64,000 nucleotides of DNA from Myxacorys chilensis ATA2-1-KO14. Its GTDB lineage: Bacteria; Cyanobacteriota; Cyanobacteriia; Leptolyngbyales; Leptolyngbyaceae. Position 1 is the stretch's first letter. Every line of letters starts with the position of its first letter. Under the pieces are notes generated by a model. The model ran no database searches, was not told the DNA's origin, and was given only the letters and a program-made list of their open reading frames with translations. Position numbers and translations under genes: made by a program. Below, piece after piece: positions 57,144 through 64,000 of this stretch. Location of the stretch: positions 20,094 through 84,093 of the forward strand of contig JAHHHP010000017.1 of assembly GCA_019359275.1 (NCBI GenBank), read 5' to 3'.

Positions 57144-57204
57144 AGTACAAGTGTACTGTTACTCTAGAGGCATCATACTCTAGAGCTTGTCATCCTGACA
57201 AGCT
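57144..57204. promoter_or_regulatory. Operator cluster between cas12k and the HTH regulator
   Basis: In 61 bases are three kinds of symmetric site: AGTACA-AG-TGTACT (57144-57157), two copies of the palindrome CTCTAGAG (57162-57169 and 57178-57185, 16 bases apart) and AGCTTGTCA-TCC-TGACAAGCT (57184-57204), which ends seven bases before the regulator's ATG. On the cas12k side a TACTAT -10-like box overlaps the first palindrome. This layout suits repression of cas12k and self-repression by the regulator. Confidence 0.7.
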
Positions 57205-57211
57205 AGCTGAC

Positions 57212-58323
<1,112 letters not shown>

Positions 58324-58326
58324 AGA

Positions 58327-58531
58327 CTAGAAATTGACCTCGGTGAAGAAGCCTTCAGCAATCCATATTAATGTGAAACGTTTCTTCGATGCTGATGCCA
58401 ACATCATGTTCGATCGTTAGTTGGGCTAACTTCTGTCCGCCAGTGAGAATGATTTTGCTGTCTCGCAATTGGGATGCGTAGGCGATCGCAGGTTGAGTGA
58501 AGATTGAGGTAGCCGAAAATATGCTTTTACG
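58327..58531 (-). pseudogene. Decayed C-terminal fragment of an Mrr-type restriction nuclease
   Basis: The minus-strand frame from 58531 encodes KSIFSATSIFTQPAIAYAS and IILTGGQKLAQLTIEHDVGIS, the typical C-terminal half of Mrr restriction endonucleases (strand, then helix with G-x-x-L-A-x-L-h-h-x-x-x-V-G-V). A frameshift near 58345 moves the usual end (EGFFTEVNF then stop) to another frame. The N-terminal catalytic half is missing. It is joined directly to an hsdR fragment. Confidence 0.75.
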
Positions 58532-58547
58532 GGCACCGACCCTGGCT

Positions 58548-59105
58548 AGGGGTGAAGTGACGGATCAGGTCGAGCAGGGTGCCTTTATTGAGCATCCCCT
58601 GAGTCAAAATTTCCAGTTCGTTGGGGTTGTTATCAATGCCGCCGTTGGGGAGTTTGCGTTTCCATTGGCTGGAACGGCTATAGGAAGCAGAGAGGGAACC
58701 TGCACGAGCAGAGGTGCCACAGCAACAGGGTTGTTATAGGTGAAGAGGCTAGGAATTTCGCGCTTGTAGGTCTGTAATTGGTTAAAGGCAGCTTGCAGGT
58801 GGGCTTTGGCATCAGCGGCATTTTTGTGAGTTCAATCACCACTAGGGGTAGCCCGTTGATGAAGAGGAGAATGTCGGGGCAGCGGTTGTGGTTGTCTTCA
58901 ATGACGGTAAACTGATTCAGCGCGAGAAATTCGTTGTTTTCGGGGGTTTCCCAGTCAACTCAGCCAAAGCTGTTCGCCTTTGGTTTCGCCGTTGCGATGA
59001 AATTTAACGGTGATGCCTTCAGTGAGGTAGCGATGAAAGATCTCGTTGTTATTGATCAGGTCAGGACTGGCGATGTTTTGCAGTTCTCGCTGTGCATCGC
59101 ATCTC
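58548..59105 (-). pseudogene. Decayed N-terminal fragment of type I restriction subunit HsdR
   Basis: Across three frames the minus strand encodes ordered HsdR N-terminal pieces: DLINNNEIFHRYLTEGITV, a stop near 58956, then WETPENNEFLALNQFTVIE and [17 protein letters not shown], a shift near 58830, then [20 protein letters not shown] and [10 protein letters not shown], another shift near 58725, then [21 protein letters not shown] and RHF. At least three disabling changes are visible, and both gene ends are gone. It abuts the tniQ stop. Confidence 0.8.
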
Positions 59106-59636
59106 TCAGCTAGGTTTCTTGATTCTCTCTTGATATTTCGCCATTGAGGTGAAGCGCATCCCGCAATGATGACATCTCCCATCCGTCCACAACGCTGGAA
59201 TTTGAAATGGGGTTTTGCAACTGGGGCATCGCTCCAACAGACGCACCTCGTGATGCGGACAAACCGCAATAACATCCTTGTCCTGCCACACTATCCGATG
59301 ACAAGGGACCTCAGCATAACAAGTCCCGCAGAGCCGGATTGGGCGAGGCTGCAACGTCATTCCCGGGTGGGGTAACATCTCCTGGAAGCACGAGGGATCT
59401 AGCCTAATGAGGCGGGCGACCGCTCCCAACTCTTCCTCTGTCGGGAACGGATTGAAGTAGAGTTTCTCCCACCGCGCAGTTACTCCACCAAGGTCCGCCG
59501 CTTGTCCTAGAGCATAAGCCGAGGGCAGACTGTTGGCCTTCAATCGTCTCAAACGCCCCAGGTAATGACTAATACTCTCCTGCTCCAAGGGTTCCACATA
59601 GCCGAGTCGGGACACATTCTCATCAAGCTGACTCAT
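59106..59636 (-). CDS. tniQ: TniQ, CAST target-selection adaptor
   Basis: A 176-residue short TniQ, close to ShTniQ (167). The N-terminal YVEPLEQESISHYLGRLRRLKAN is the family start. Two zinc-binding segments follow (CGTCYAEVPCHRIVW and CPSCKTPFQIPALWTDGRCHHC). TniQ bridges the Cas12k R-loop and the TnsC filament. The ATG at 59636 is preferred; a TTG at 59654 precedes it. It is the last gene of the tnsB-tnsC-tniQ operon (30-base gap to tnsC). Its end adjoins restriction-gene debris. Confidence 0.93.
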   Translation of the reverse strand: MSQLDENVSRLGYVEPLEQESISHYLGRLRRLKANSLPSAYALGQAADLGGVTARWEKLYFNPFPTEEELGAVARLIRLDPSCFQEMLPHPGMTLQPRPIRLCGTCYAEVPCHRIVWQDKDVIAVCPHHEVRLLERCPSCKTPFQIPALWTDGRCHHCGMRFTSMAKYQERIKKPS

Positions 59637-59666
59637 ATGAGTTTCTTCCTTCAACCCTATCTGGTC

Positions 59667-60533
59667 TCAACCATCAGTTAGGTGATGGTTGCGTCTCGCT
59701 TCTGGAGGAACGTATCGCTTGCCATACCGAGTGGCAATGTTACGCAAAATCGCCTCATCAACCTTCCCATGCCCCTTCTTCAGCGAGTGCAACACCGCCT
59801 TCGTCAAAATCTTAATCAAAACCCCTATATGAGCTTCCGTACTGGTTGCCAAAATCTCAAAGGGAGTTCCTTCCGATAGATTAGAGGCCTGGGGAAGCGC
59901 CAAAATATCCAGTTCAATCGTCCGCAGCGTTTTCTGAAAGTCGTTTTGGTCCAGCCTGTCAAACTCAAACAGGGTCGGAAAACAGGTCAGCAAATCGAAA
60001 TTTTGCAGGCTGCTGTCAAGATCCTGCCCGCCGATTAAGATGACAGGCACTCCTGACTCCTCGTGCAGCTGTTTCAGGTCAAGCAAGGCTTCCCGTTGCA
60101 GATTATCAGCATTGTCCACGAGCAGCAGCTCAATCCCAAAGGGGTCGAGACAGCCCGCTAATCGAGGGCGTAGGTCTTGTCGTCTTCCCCTCGGAGCGGC
60201 ATGGTTGATATCTTTAAGAATTTGTGAAAACAACCGCTTAGAGCTGGAATTGGACCAGGCTGTGACACAGGAAACCCGTTTTCGGTCCTCTTCTCGGTAA
60301 TGCACCGACGAGCGGCTCTTGCCGATCTGCCTCGGGCCAATCACTCGACCACACTGCTTCAGCAAGCGCAATTCATCGAGCCACCTGAAGTATTGTGAGG
60401 TGCGATCCGTTGGGATAAAGGCCGTCTTGAAGAGCTCCTCGATCGCGGCCGTTTTGGTCAGCACCTCGGTTAAGTCGAGCTGAGGAGCCAGAACTTCTAC
60501 CGGAACCTGCATTGCGAGTTGGGATCGTGCCAT
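59667..60533 (-). CDS. tnsC: TnsC, CAST AAA+ regulator with unusual Walker B
   Basis: A 288-residue AAA+ protein (ShTnsC 276). In V-K systems TnsC polymerises on DNA from the Cas12k site and is disassembled by TnsB; ATP binding and hydrolysis set the filament. Walker A GPRQIGKS (66-73) is complete. Walker B reads ELLLVDNADNL (Asp140, Asn141) where the family has DEAD: the catalytic Glu is Asn. The sensor region (VILIGGQDLDSSL) and the C-terminal ending look normal. Start ATG at 60533 lies three bases after the tnsB stop, so the genes are cotranscribed. Confidence 0.93.
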   Translation of the reverse strand: MARSQLAMQVPVEVLAPQLDLTEVLTKTAAIEELFKTAFIPTDRTSQYFRWLDELRLLKQCGRVIGPRQIGKSRSSVHYREEDRKRVSCVTAWSNSSSKRLFSQILKDINHAAPRGRRQDLRPRLAGCLDPFGIELLLVDNADNLQREALLDLKQLHEESGVPVILIGGQDLDSSLQNFDLLTCFPTLFEFDRLDQNDFQKTLRTIELDILALPQASNLSEGTPFEILATSTEAHIGVLIKILTKAVLHSLKKGHGKVDEAILRNIATRYGKRYVPPEARRNHHLTDG

Positions 60534-60536
60534 GCC

Positions 60537-62393
60537 CTACCAAATCCTCTTCAACGTTTGATTTTTGCGAATCACCAGTTCATGCCGGCCTTCGGGTTGA
60601 GGCGCGGCAGTAGCAAACTCAAGAGTTTGAGGCGGTACAGGGGGCAGCGGCAGCGGGTCGGGTGCCACCCTTTCTGGCAAGAGTTCCATCGGTTCGGTAC
60701 GCCTAGCAGATTTGCCCGATCGCTCTTGCCGTAATTCCACCACCTTCGAGTTCTGTTTGCTTTTGCCTCGCAGTTTTTTCTGCTCGGAGCGCTGCCGTTC
60801 CTTCTGCTCCTGCTTGCCTTTTTCTGCATCCTTTTGTCGCGCATCGAGAGCGAGGAGCGCATCATAGTTTGAATGTTCCCGCTTAGCCTTGCTCCGGCCT
60901 TTGTTCCGTTGCTTCAGCTCATCTAAGCTCAAATCTTGCGTGTCCAGGTTGATCGCATGCGCATAGCCAATAAATTCACCGGCCTCATCACCCGTCGCTT
61001 GGCTGTAGATGTATAGGGTCAAAATATGGTCGGGGTCGTAGCTCAACGTGACATATTCACCCCTCCGCGATCGCAGGGCTTCACAGCGGTACGTCAGGGT
61101 CTCGAAGTAAACCGACCCATGCGCCTGCACCACCCGTTGCTCCTCTTTCATCAAGCAAACATCTAACTCACGTTCATCCAACGGGTCAGGCAGCTTATTT
61201 CCCATGCCTCGAAACCAGCGCTCAAAGCGCGTGTCACGCGGATCTTTGGGATAGGGCGCATGGTTGTAGTCGTCGCAGAAGTAACGGGCAAGCATCTTGT
61301 CGAGGTCCTCTAGGGTGAGACAGGCTTCCTTCTCGGCCCGTTTGGCTCCATTCTCCTTCTTTGAGATGTAGCCCGGAAGAGGAGCGAGAACTTCGGTGTT
61401 GATTGTTTTGAATAGTCGCTCGACGATGCCGCCTTGAATCGGGCGATCTCGCAGTTCACACTGAAACCCCAACTTCTTCCCCATCGCTTTGATCAGCTTC
61501 GATGAACTCAAATCCTTACCGCCATCAGTGAAGAAGTACTGGAGCGGGACTCCACAAATATCCCAAGCTTTCTGCAGCTCATAGTCTGCTGGATACTGCT
61601 TGGGTAAGGCAGCATGTCTGAGGGTGAGGGCGACTTCATGCGCTCCGGGCTGCTTGTGCCATAGATGGTAGCCCACGAGGCAGCTTGAGAAGGTGTCAAC
61701 CACCGTGGTGAGCCAGGGTCTCCAGTTCAGGAGCTGGCCATCTTGATCGACGATCCGCATATCTAGCTTCGTGTGATCAGACTGGAGAATCTGATTGCTG
61801 AAGTCCGCTTTCAGCAATTTCCCATCCCGTGTTTCAACCGTGAGCCAGGAACCTGACCCTGGATTGCGGATTGTCTTGCGCCGCTTCTGCCGTTCGAGCA
61901 GGGGCTGCAAAATTCGGTACACGGTGGCTGGGTGGGGCCAGTCGCCTTCTGAGTGCCGCAGATCAATCATGGCGTGGCGCTGGACTTCGCGCACCACATC
62001 GGCGGCCTTGAGCGGATGTTTATCCTTCAGGCTTTGCTCGTAAACTTGCCGGATGTAGTCCTGCCAATAGATGTCAATTCGATGTTGTCCCTTGTCGGCA
62101 CGCTCAATCCCTGCGGTTTCGTCCAACCGAGCCCCGTTGTATTGATCCAGTAATCGCTCCACCTGACGAGGCGATATCTCTAGAGTTTGAGCGATCTTCC
62201 GTTTCCGCTCCGCCTTCACCTTTCGATTGGGAGACTCAGCTAACCACTGCATGAGGCGAAAGCGCAGTTTGTGGGGGTCTGATGATTCGATCAGGATTTG
62301 GGATGGATCTGTGTCGAAGGCGCGATCACTTAACAAAACCGCATCGAAGTCTTGCAAATCGGCATTTAAGCCGGAAACGTGGCTTTCGTCCAT
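60537..62393 (-). CDS. tnsB: TnsB, CAST DDE transposase
   Basis: A 618-residue transposase (ShTnsB 584). It has N-terminal HTH domains (RKIAQTLEISPRQVERLLD, then a second with HPATVYRILQ), a DDE integrase core with Asp206 (LQSDHTKLD), Asp290 (YFFTDGGKDL) and Glu325 (GGIVERLFKTIN), a Mu-C-like beta-barrel, and a long charged tail (about 500-618: Lys/Arg/Gln/Glu then Pro-rich, ending RKNQTLKRIW) which in ShCAST contacts TnsC. All catalytic residues are intact. It joins both ends to the target; without TnsA it gives cointegrates. Confidence 0.96.
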   Translation of the reverse strand: MDESHVSGLNADLQDFDAVLLSDRAFDTDPSQILIESSDPHKLRFRLMQWLAESPNRKVKAERKRKIAQTLEISPRQVERLLDQYNGARLDETAGIERADKGQHRIDIYWQDYIRQVYEQSLKDKHPLKAADVVREVQRHAMIDLRHSEGDWPHPATVYRILQPLLERQKRRKTIRNPGSGSWLTVETRDGKLLKADFSNQILQSDHTKLDMRIVDQDGQLLNWRPWLTTVVDTFSSCLVGYHLWHKQPGAHEVALTLRHAALPKQYPADYELQKAWDICGVPLQYFFTDGGKDLSSSKLIKAMGKKLGFQCELRDRPIQGGIVERLFKTINTEVLAPLPGYISKKENGAKRAEKEACLTLEDLDKMLARYFCDDYNHAPYPKDPRDTRFERWFRGMGNKLPDPLDERELDVCLMKEEQRVVQAHGSVYFETLTYRCEALRSRRGEYVTLSYDPDHILTLYIYSQATGDEAGEFIGYAHAINLDTQDLSLDELKQRNKGRSKAKREHSNYDALLALDARQKDAEKGKQEQKERQRSEQKKLRGKSKQNSKVVELRQERSGKSARRTEPMELLPERVAPDPLPLPPVPPQTLEFATAAPQPEGRHELVIRKNQTLKRIW

Positions 62394-62816
62394 TGGAGAT
62401 TGCCATATTTGTAGTGTGAGTAGTAAAAATATACCACTCCCTTCTCAGAAGATCTAGATGATGCGACATGAAGTTTGCGAGGGCCGAGGAGCCACACTAG
62501 GGCGAGCGCTCCTATGAGATCCAGTTACACAAGAAACAAAGTGGTTTTTCTCTGTTTTAGTGAAGTAAGGTTGCGAGCGCAAATTTTCACAAAGTGGGTA
62601 TTGGGTACTAAGAAGATAGGTTAATGACCTTTATCCAGAAAGAGCTTCTACTTCAGAGGTTGTAATCGAGATCGTGCCTATAAATTTTTGTTACTCATCA
62701 GAGTAAGGGCGGGAGAAGGACGATCACTTTTGCCGACATATCCCTATTAAATCGGCAGTGAAAGTTACAAAAGGAGATCTAGAATTTTCAGGGGTTCCAG
62801 CTTCAAAAATGCACTC
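62394..62816. other. Region upstream of tnsB: promoter and one TnsB-site-like sequence
   Basis: About 420 bases without a gene. CGACATGAAGTTTGCGA (62464-62480) resembles the inverse of the transposon-end repeat (CGACATTAATYTGCGA) with an extra base. I see no cluster of such sites and no GTACA terminus, so this is not a convincing end; it could be a relic or an operator for self-control of tnsB. A 6-bp inverted repeat (TGCCGA/TCGGCA) lies near 62732-62758. Confidence 0.45.
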
Positions 62817-63879
62817 TCAATTATTGCCGGAGTAATATGTGACAGTTCGAAGAATCTCTCTAATGACTCCACTTTTACCACGGCAGGCTACTGGTAGCAC
62901 TTGCCCTGCAAGGGCACTATCCCTCTTGAGCTCAGAGACAATATTGCTAAGGTCGTGTCCCATGTACCCGGTAATAACAACAATTAGGTTACAGTTATTA
63001 ATTCTGCTTTGAACATTACTGCGGCTATTGTATGCCTCGCTAGAGGGGGCTACTTCAACTACTTCTTGCACTCGATAAGTGGAAGTTAATTCTCGACTTA
63101 CTTCGCGCCGAGTTGCTTCATGTCCGCCAACTAAGGCCAAGCGTAGGGATGAAAGATCAAGCACCGTCTCTTGACTGTCGCCAGAGGGGGAAGCTTGGAT
63201 GCCAAGCTTTGTTGCCTCATCTCTGCTTTGTTGCTGGTATTCAATGAGTTGCGGGACAATATCCGGGCTGAGGCAGTAAAGGGCACGTTTTAAGTCCTGG
63301 AAAAAAGATTCCTCTGAGCGACCTTGCCGTATAGCATTATCGACTTCGTCAATAGCAATTCCTTGGTACTCATTAGCCAGACTCGAACGTAGTTTTGGCA
63401 GAAGAGCACCATAGGGTTCAAGCCCTTCCAAAAGTTCAAAGTGCTGTCCACGGTTGATTTGTTGATTGGCAGCAATAGTACGTAAGTGGGCTAACTCAAG
63501 CTCCAGGTCATCCATCCGCTGCTGATTAGCTAGCCAATCCAGCCAATCGGCATAAGCAATGATAAATTTGTCCAACTGATTTATTTGTCTCCAGAGCTTT
63601 GCTCGCTCTTTCAGGATGTCCTCAGCATTGGATAGAGTAGCAACTCTTGAACCTGCTACCTCAATGCACTCCTCATAGTAACTAACCTCCTGCTCATTAG
63701 ATATATCGCCAAAACCTCCCAAAGATGAGAGTGTGGCAATGTTAGCTCTGTCTTCAAATGACAAATGTTCAGGAGCAATATCCAGGAGAATTAAATAAAT
63801 TTCTGCCGCATCTTCAGGATTACCTTCTGTAGCCCAAAGACGAGCTAAAGGTAGTAGTATTTCATATTGACGCTTGAAG
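62817..63879 (-). pseudogene. DUF2325-like/TPR-like protein, 5' part cut off by an insertion sequence
   Basis: An open frame of about 354 codons runs from the IS junction to the stop at 62817. The first part (visible from residues RQYEILLPLARLWA, then EDAAEIYLILLDIAPEHLS) is built of TPR-like helical pairs. The C-terminal 100 residues form a small Rossmann-like domain (LRLALVGGHEATRREVSREL ... NCNLIVVITGYMGHDLSNIV ... VLPVACRGKSG) like DUF2325. A TTG at 63764 could start a shortened form, but the frame clearly continues upstream until it meets the IS end. Cargo of the CAST, function unknown; a defence role is only a guess. Confidence 0.65.
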
Positions 63880-64000
63880 TGACCCCTTTAGTTCGGACAG
63901 AAGCACAAAAGATTTAAGCGTATCTACTTTCTACCACATTTCTACTTCTGTTGCTCATTCCATTTCTTTTCGTATTCGTCGGGTGTTAGATAACCTAACG
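63880..64000 (-). mobile_element. IS3-family insertion sequence, one end only
   Basis: A sharp change at 63880 (TGACCCCTTTAGTTCGGACA) interrupts the DUF2325-like gene in mid-frame; a stop codon inside the IS ends the frame. The sequence beyond encodes the C-terminus of an IS3-type transposase. This is the transposase 3' end of the element; the other end is outside the window. Confidence 0.7.
63942..64000 (-). CDS. IS3-family transposase, C-terminal end
   Basis: The last 18-19 codons, LGYLTPDEYEKKWNEQQK then stop, match the common ending of IS3-group OrfB transposases (…TLGYLSPxEYE…). Too short for subgroup assignment. The gene runs off the window. Confidence 0.7.
   Translation of the reverse strand, partial: LGYLTPDEYEKKWNEQQK

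Noticed and set aside
58497..58739. Plus-strand ORF of 80 codons in the restriction-gene debris.
   Set aside because: The minus strand carries clear HsdR and Mrr homology across the same bases.
58955..59304. Minus-strand ORFs of 106 and 64 codons overlapping tniQ in other frames.
   Set aside because: The tniQ frame is established by strong family similarity; only the 3' end of the 106-codon ORF is real, as an HsdR relic.
62464..62480. TnsB-site-like sequence taken as the second transposon end.
   Set aside because: A single site with an extra base, no array of sites, no terminal GTACA and no TCAAC duplication; not enough to call an end.

Overview
The window is chromosomal DNA of a phycobilisome-containing cyanobacterium, probably filamentous and Leptolyngbya-like. 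The evidence is the dense HIP1 octamer (GCGATCGC), a ferredoxin-NADP reductase carrying a CpcD phycobilisome-linker domain, phosphoribulokinase, a valyl-tRNA synthetase with the cyanobacterial membrane-anchoring CAAD domain, and many small cyanobacterium-only proteins. The genus is an inference; no rRNA is present.

Positions 1-53860 are mostly ordinary chromosome. In order they hold: an antitoxin with a PIN-toxin stub; clpB; a collapsed MFS gene; a TetR/MFS efflux pair; a ZIP transporter; a GH57 hydrolase; a NifU-type scaffold; a DUF3386 protein; a GAF histidine kinase; lepA; UDP-sugar genes (UDP-glucuronate decarboxylase and UDP-glucose dehydrogenase, together UDP-glucose to UDP-xylose); a sugar-phosphate mutase; petH; prk; valS; a GAF/PAS adenylate cyclase; recN; an ABC1 kinase; a molybdopterin oxidoreductase; and a redox two-component module (cNMP-kinase, response regulator fused to a thioredoxin-reductase-like domain, UBP zinc finger). 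Two 88-bp attC-like imperfect palindromes flank an alpha/beta hydrolase gene at 33-34 kb. They look like an integron-cassette cluster without a nearby integrase, and the cassette before it carries a toxin/immunity-like gene pair.

Positions 53873-64000 are the most exciting part: a type V-K CRISPR-associated transposon (CAST) beside tRNA-Thr(UGU). Going away from the tRNA there is a transposon end with two blocks of TnsB-type repeats, a delocalised homing crRNA unit, a two-repeat CRISPR array, a tracrRNA, cas12k, a divergent small HTH regulator, a Cas4-like PD-(D/E)XK/Fe-S nuclease, decayed mrr and hsdR fragments, tniQ, tnsC, tnsB, and then cargo disrupted by an IS3-family element at the window edge. 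The 17-nt spacer of the homing unit matches the tRNA-Thr gene perfectly next to a GTA PAM, and the transposon begins 67 bp after that PAM. The element therefore records how it got where it is: the crRNA guided Cas12k-TniQ-TnsC-TnsB to its own tRNA attachment site. The far (tnsB-side) end was not found and probably lies beyond the window.

Features that differ from the well-known V-K systems are the Cas4-like nuclease beside the regulator, a TnsC whose Walker B glutamate is replaced by Asn, a homing repeat that pairs with the tracrRNA 3' end better than the array repeats do, and the doubled block of TnsB sites.
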